Shown here piece by piece: positions 20,341 through 23,596 of a stretch of 23,596 nt of DNA (within the stretch, counting starts at the first letter, position 1; each line of letters begins with the position of its first letter). The notes under the pieces are model-generated. The model was given only the letters and a program-made list of their open reading frames with translations, was not told the DNA's origin and made no database searches. A program made the position numbers and the translations under genes. Source of the DNA: Saccoglossus kowalevskii (taxonomy: Eukaryota; Hemichordata; Enteropneusta; Harrimaniidae); the NCBI RefSeq assembly GCF_000003605.2, contig NW_003116862.1, positions 1 to 23,596 of the forward strand, in the 5' to 3' direction.

Positions 20341-22486
20341 CATGTAATAACTGGAGACTGGTGCATTGACAAGTGACATGTAATAATTGGCGACAGGTGC
20401 ATTGAGATGTGACATGTAATAATTGGCGACAGGTGCATTGAGATGTGACATGTAATAACTGGAGACAGGTGCATTGAGATGTGACATGTAATAATTGGCG
20501 GAAGGTGCATTGACATGTGACATGTAATAATTGGCGACAAGTGCATTGACATGTGTCATGTAATAAGTGGAGACAGGTGCATTGACATGTGTCATGTAAT
20601 AATTGGCGACAGGTGCATTGAGATGTGACATGTAATAACTGGAGACAGGTGCATTGAGATGTGACATGTAATAATTGGCGACAAGTGCACTGACATGTGA
20701 CATGTAATAAGTGGAGATATGTGCACTGACATGTGACATGTAAAATTGGCGACAAGTGCATTGACATGTGGCATGTAATAATTGGCGACAAGTGCATTGA
20801 CTTGTGGCATGTAATAATTGGCGACAAGTGTATTGACATGTGACGTGTAATAATTGGCGACAAGTGCATTTTACATGTATCATGTAATAATTGGCGACAA
20901 GTGCATTGACATGTGACATGTAATAATGGGCGACAATTGCATTCAGATGAGTCATGTAATAATAGGCGACAAGTGCATTGACATGTGGCATGTAATAATT
21001 GGCGAAAAGTGCATTGAGATGTGACATGTAATAACTGGAGACAGGTGCATTGAGATGTGACATGTAATAATTGGCGACAAGTGCACTGACATGTGACATG
21101 TAATAACTGGAGTCATGTGCACTGACATGTAACATGTAATAATTGGCGACAAGTGCATTGACATGTGGCATGTAATAATTGGCGACAAGTGCAATGACAT
21201 GTGACTTGAAATAATTGCCGACAAGTGCATTGAGATGTGACATGTAATAATTGGCGGAAGGGGCATTGACATGTGACATGTAATAATTGGCGACAAGTGC
21301 ATTGACATGTGTCATGTAATAAGTGGAGACAGGTGCATTGACATGTGTCATGTAATAATTGGCGACAAGTGCATTGACATGTAACATGTAATAACTATAG
21401 ACGGTGCATTGATGTAAGACATGTAATAATTGGCGACAAGTGCAATGACATGTGACTTGTAATAATTGCCGACAAGTGCATTGAGATGTGTCATGTAAAA
21501 TTAGGTGACAAGTGCATTGACATGTGACATGTAATAACTGGAGTCATGTGCACTGACATGTGACATGTAATAATTGGCGACAAGTGCATTGACATGTGTC
21601 ATGTAATAAGTGGCGACAAGTGCATTGACATGTGACATGTAATAATGGGCGACAATTGCATTCAGATGAGTCATGTAATAATAGGCGACAAGAGCATTGA
21701 CATGTGGCATGTAATAATTGGCGACAAGTGCACTGACATGTGTCATGTAATAACTGGAGACAGGTGCATTGACATGTATCATGTAATAATTGGCGACAGG
21801 TGCATTGAGATGTGACATGTAATAACTGGAGACAGGTGCATTGAGATGTGACATGTAATAATTGGCGACAAGTGCACTGACATGTGACATGTAATAAGTG
21901 GAGATATGTGCACTGACATGTGACATGTAAAATTGGCGACAAGTGCATTGACATGTGGCATGTAATAATTGGCGACAAGTGCATTGACTTGTGGCATGTA
22001 ATAATTGGCGACAAGTGTATTGGCATGTGACGTGTAATAATTGGCGACAAGTGCATTTTACATGTATCATGTAATAATTGGCGACAAGTGCATTGACATG
22101 TGACATGTAATAATTGGCGACAAGTGCATTGACATGTGTCATGTAATAATTGGCGACAAGTGCATTGACATGTGACATGTAATAATGGGCGACAATTGCA
22201 TTCAGATGAGTCATGTAATAATAGGCGACAAGAGCATTGACATGAGGCATGTAATAATTGGCGACAAGTGCACTGACATGTGTCATGTAATAACTGGAGA
22301 CAGGTGCATTGACATGTATCATGTAATAATTGGCGACACGTGCATTAATATGTGACATGTAATAATTGGCGATAAGTTCTTTGACATGTGACATGTAATA
22401 ATTGGCGACAGGTGCATTGACATGTGACATGTAAAAATTGGAGACAAGTGCATTGACATTTGTCATGTAATAATTTGCGAAAAGTG
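20341..22486 (+). repeat. Rearranged segment with 755-, 1187- and 540-bp offsets
   Basis: GGCGGAAGG appears at 20498 and 21253 (offset 755, 21 monomers less one base). The rare GTGCATTTTACATGTATC monomer is at 20865 and 22052 (offset 1187, 33 monomers less one). The GACAAGAGCATTG monomer, together with its GATGAGTCATG neighbour, is at 21688 and 22228 (offset 540, 15 monomers). These overlap, so the segment was copied more than once. No gene was seen. Confidence 0.78.
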
Positions 22487-23596
22487 CATTGATGTAAGAC
22501 ATGTAATAATTGGCGATAGGTGCATTGAGATGTGACATGTAATAATTGGCGACAAGTGCATTGACATGTGACATGTAATAATTGGCGACAGGTGCATTGA
22601 GATGTGACATGTAATAACTGGAGATAGGTGCATTGAGATGTGACATGTAATAATTGGCGACAAGTGTACTGACATGTGACATGTAATAAGTGGAGATATG
22701 TGCACTGACATGTGACATGTAAAATTGGCGACAAGTGCATTGACATGTGGCATGTAATAATTGGCGACAAGTGTATTGACATGTGACGTGTAATAATTGG
22801 CGACAATTGCATTCAGATGAGTCATGTAATAATTGGCGACAAGTGCATTGAGATGTGACATGTAATAACTGGAGACAGGTGCATTGAGATGTGACATGTA
22901 ATAATTGGCGACAAGTGCACTGACATGTGACATGTAATAACTGGAGACATGTGCACTGACATGTAACATGTAATAATTGGCGACAAGTGAATTGACATGT
23001 GGCATGTAATAATTGGCGACAAGTGCAATGACATGTGACTTGTAATAATTGCCGAGAAGTGCATTGAGATGTGTCATGTAAAAATAGGTGACAAGTGCAT
23101 TGACATGTGACATGTAATAACTGGAGTCATGTGCACTGACATGTGACATGTAATAATTGGCGACAAGTGCATTGACATGTGACATGTAATAATTGGCGAC
23201 AGGTGCATTGAGATGTGACATGTAATAACTGGAGACAGGTGCATTGAGATGTGACATGTAATAATTGGCGACAAGTGCACTGACATGTGACATGTAATAA
23301 GTGGAGATATGTACACTGACATGTGACATGTAAAATTGGCCACAAGTGCATTGACATGTGGCATGTAATAATTGGCGACAATTGTATTGACATGTGACGT
23401 GTAATAATTGGCGACAAGTGCATTGACATGTGTCATGTAATAATTGGCGACAAGTGCATTGACATGTGACATGTAATAACTGGAGTCATGTGCACTGACA
23501 TGTGACATGTAATAATTGGCGACAAGTGCATTGATATGTGACATGTAATAATTGGCGACAGGTGCACTGACATGTGACATGTGATACTGGAGACAG
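22487..23596 (+). repeat. Right-edge segment: mosaic copy of the 4.3-5.8 kb family
   Basis: About 22487-22835 matches 5085-5430 at offset 17402 (GGAGATAGG 5218/22620). About 22840-23300 matches 4325-4786 at offset 18515 (TTGCCGAGAAG 4535/23050). From about 23300 to the end it is closest to 5464-5760 at offset 17837 (GTGGAGATATGTACAC 5464/23301, GGCCACAAG in both). The last bases show GTGATACTGG where the left copy has GTGATAACTGG. The array continues past the window edge. Confidence 0.82.

Larger units (their letters stand above)
1..23596 (+). repeat. 36-bp satellite (minisatellite) array filling the whole window
   Basis: Every part of the window is a head-to-tail run of a 36-bp monomer with landmarks GGCGACAAGTGC, then CATTGACATGTGACATG, then TAATAATT. 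All monomers point the same way and both window ends lie inside the array, so its true length and flanks are unknown. Most monomers are exactly 36 bp. A minority are 35 bp or carry 1-2 bp indels. Recurrent variants include GGAGAC for GGCGAC, CAGG for CAAG, TTGAGATG for TTGACATG, GTGTCATG for GTGACATG, and TGCACTG for TGCATTG. Their order defines larger units. Neighbouring monomers differ at several positions while distant segments match closely, which is the usual signature of a higher-order satellite. A eukaryotic heterochromatic location is inference. I do not recognise the family. Confidence 0.97.

Noticed and set aside
1-23596. CRISPR array (36 bp is a typical CRISPR repeat length)
   Set aside because: Monomers abut directly with no unique spacers of 30-40 bp between them, and no cas genes are present.
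1-23596. Telomeric repeat or simple-sequence repeat
   Set aside because: The 36-bp unit does not contain runs of TTAGGG-like or other known telomere motifs.
1-23596. CENP-B box-like site as proof of a centromere
   Set aside because: I could not find the TTCG...CGGG pattern in the monomer or its common variants, so centromere function is not supported by this motif.
1-23596. tRNA, rRNA or other structured RNA genes
   Set aside because: No stretch departs from the repeat monomer, and no cloverleaf or conserved rRNA segment could be recognised.

Overview
The whole window is one uninterrupted tandem-repeat array. From the first base to the last, the + strand is built head-to-tail from a monomer of about 36 bp (clean example at 3233-3268; roughly 655 monomers if the window length is divided by 36). 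No unique flanking DNA, no inversion and no inserted element was seen. I find no supportable gene, RNA gene, mobile element or CRISPR array. The many apparent reading frames are by-products of a repeat whose length is a multiple of three.

Such a long non-coding array, with higher-order structure and about 39% GC in the representative monomer, suggests a eukaryotic satellite or very large minisatellite of heterochromatic, pericentromeric, subtelomeric or similar location. I do not recognise the monomer and cannot name the organism or the chromosomal site.

Layout by region. 1-392 is a partial unit of a type that recurs near 6.8, 11.1, 14.2 and 18.3 kb. 393-3196 holds three consecutive higher-order units of 935, 935 and 934 bp (26 monomers, one of them 35 bp). 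3197-4138 is a shuffled segment with small indels. 4139-6430 is a different monomer mixture with internal copies about 934 and 1037 bp apart. 6431-8002 contains a 396-bp tandem duplication. 8003-20340 is a mosaic of large repeats with offsets of about 1331, 3088, 4030-4065, 4352 and 7118 bp, including a 3.3-kb block present twice (about 8430-11745 and 15548-18862). 20341-22486 carries copies offset by 755, 1187 and 540 bp. 22487-23596 returns to the 4.1-5.8 kb sequence family.

The useful biology here is the array's history. Shared rare variants and shared 1-bp deletions show segments being copied over 0.1 to 18 kb, nearly always in whole-monomer steps, as expected from unequal exchange or gene conversion. 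A few spots with dense single-base indels may be decayed sequence or sequencing/assembly error. I do not see evidence for a new protein or RNA system. Offsets were read by eye from landmark variants. Block edges are approximate and no percent identities were calculated.
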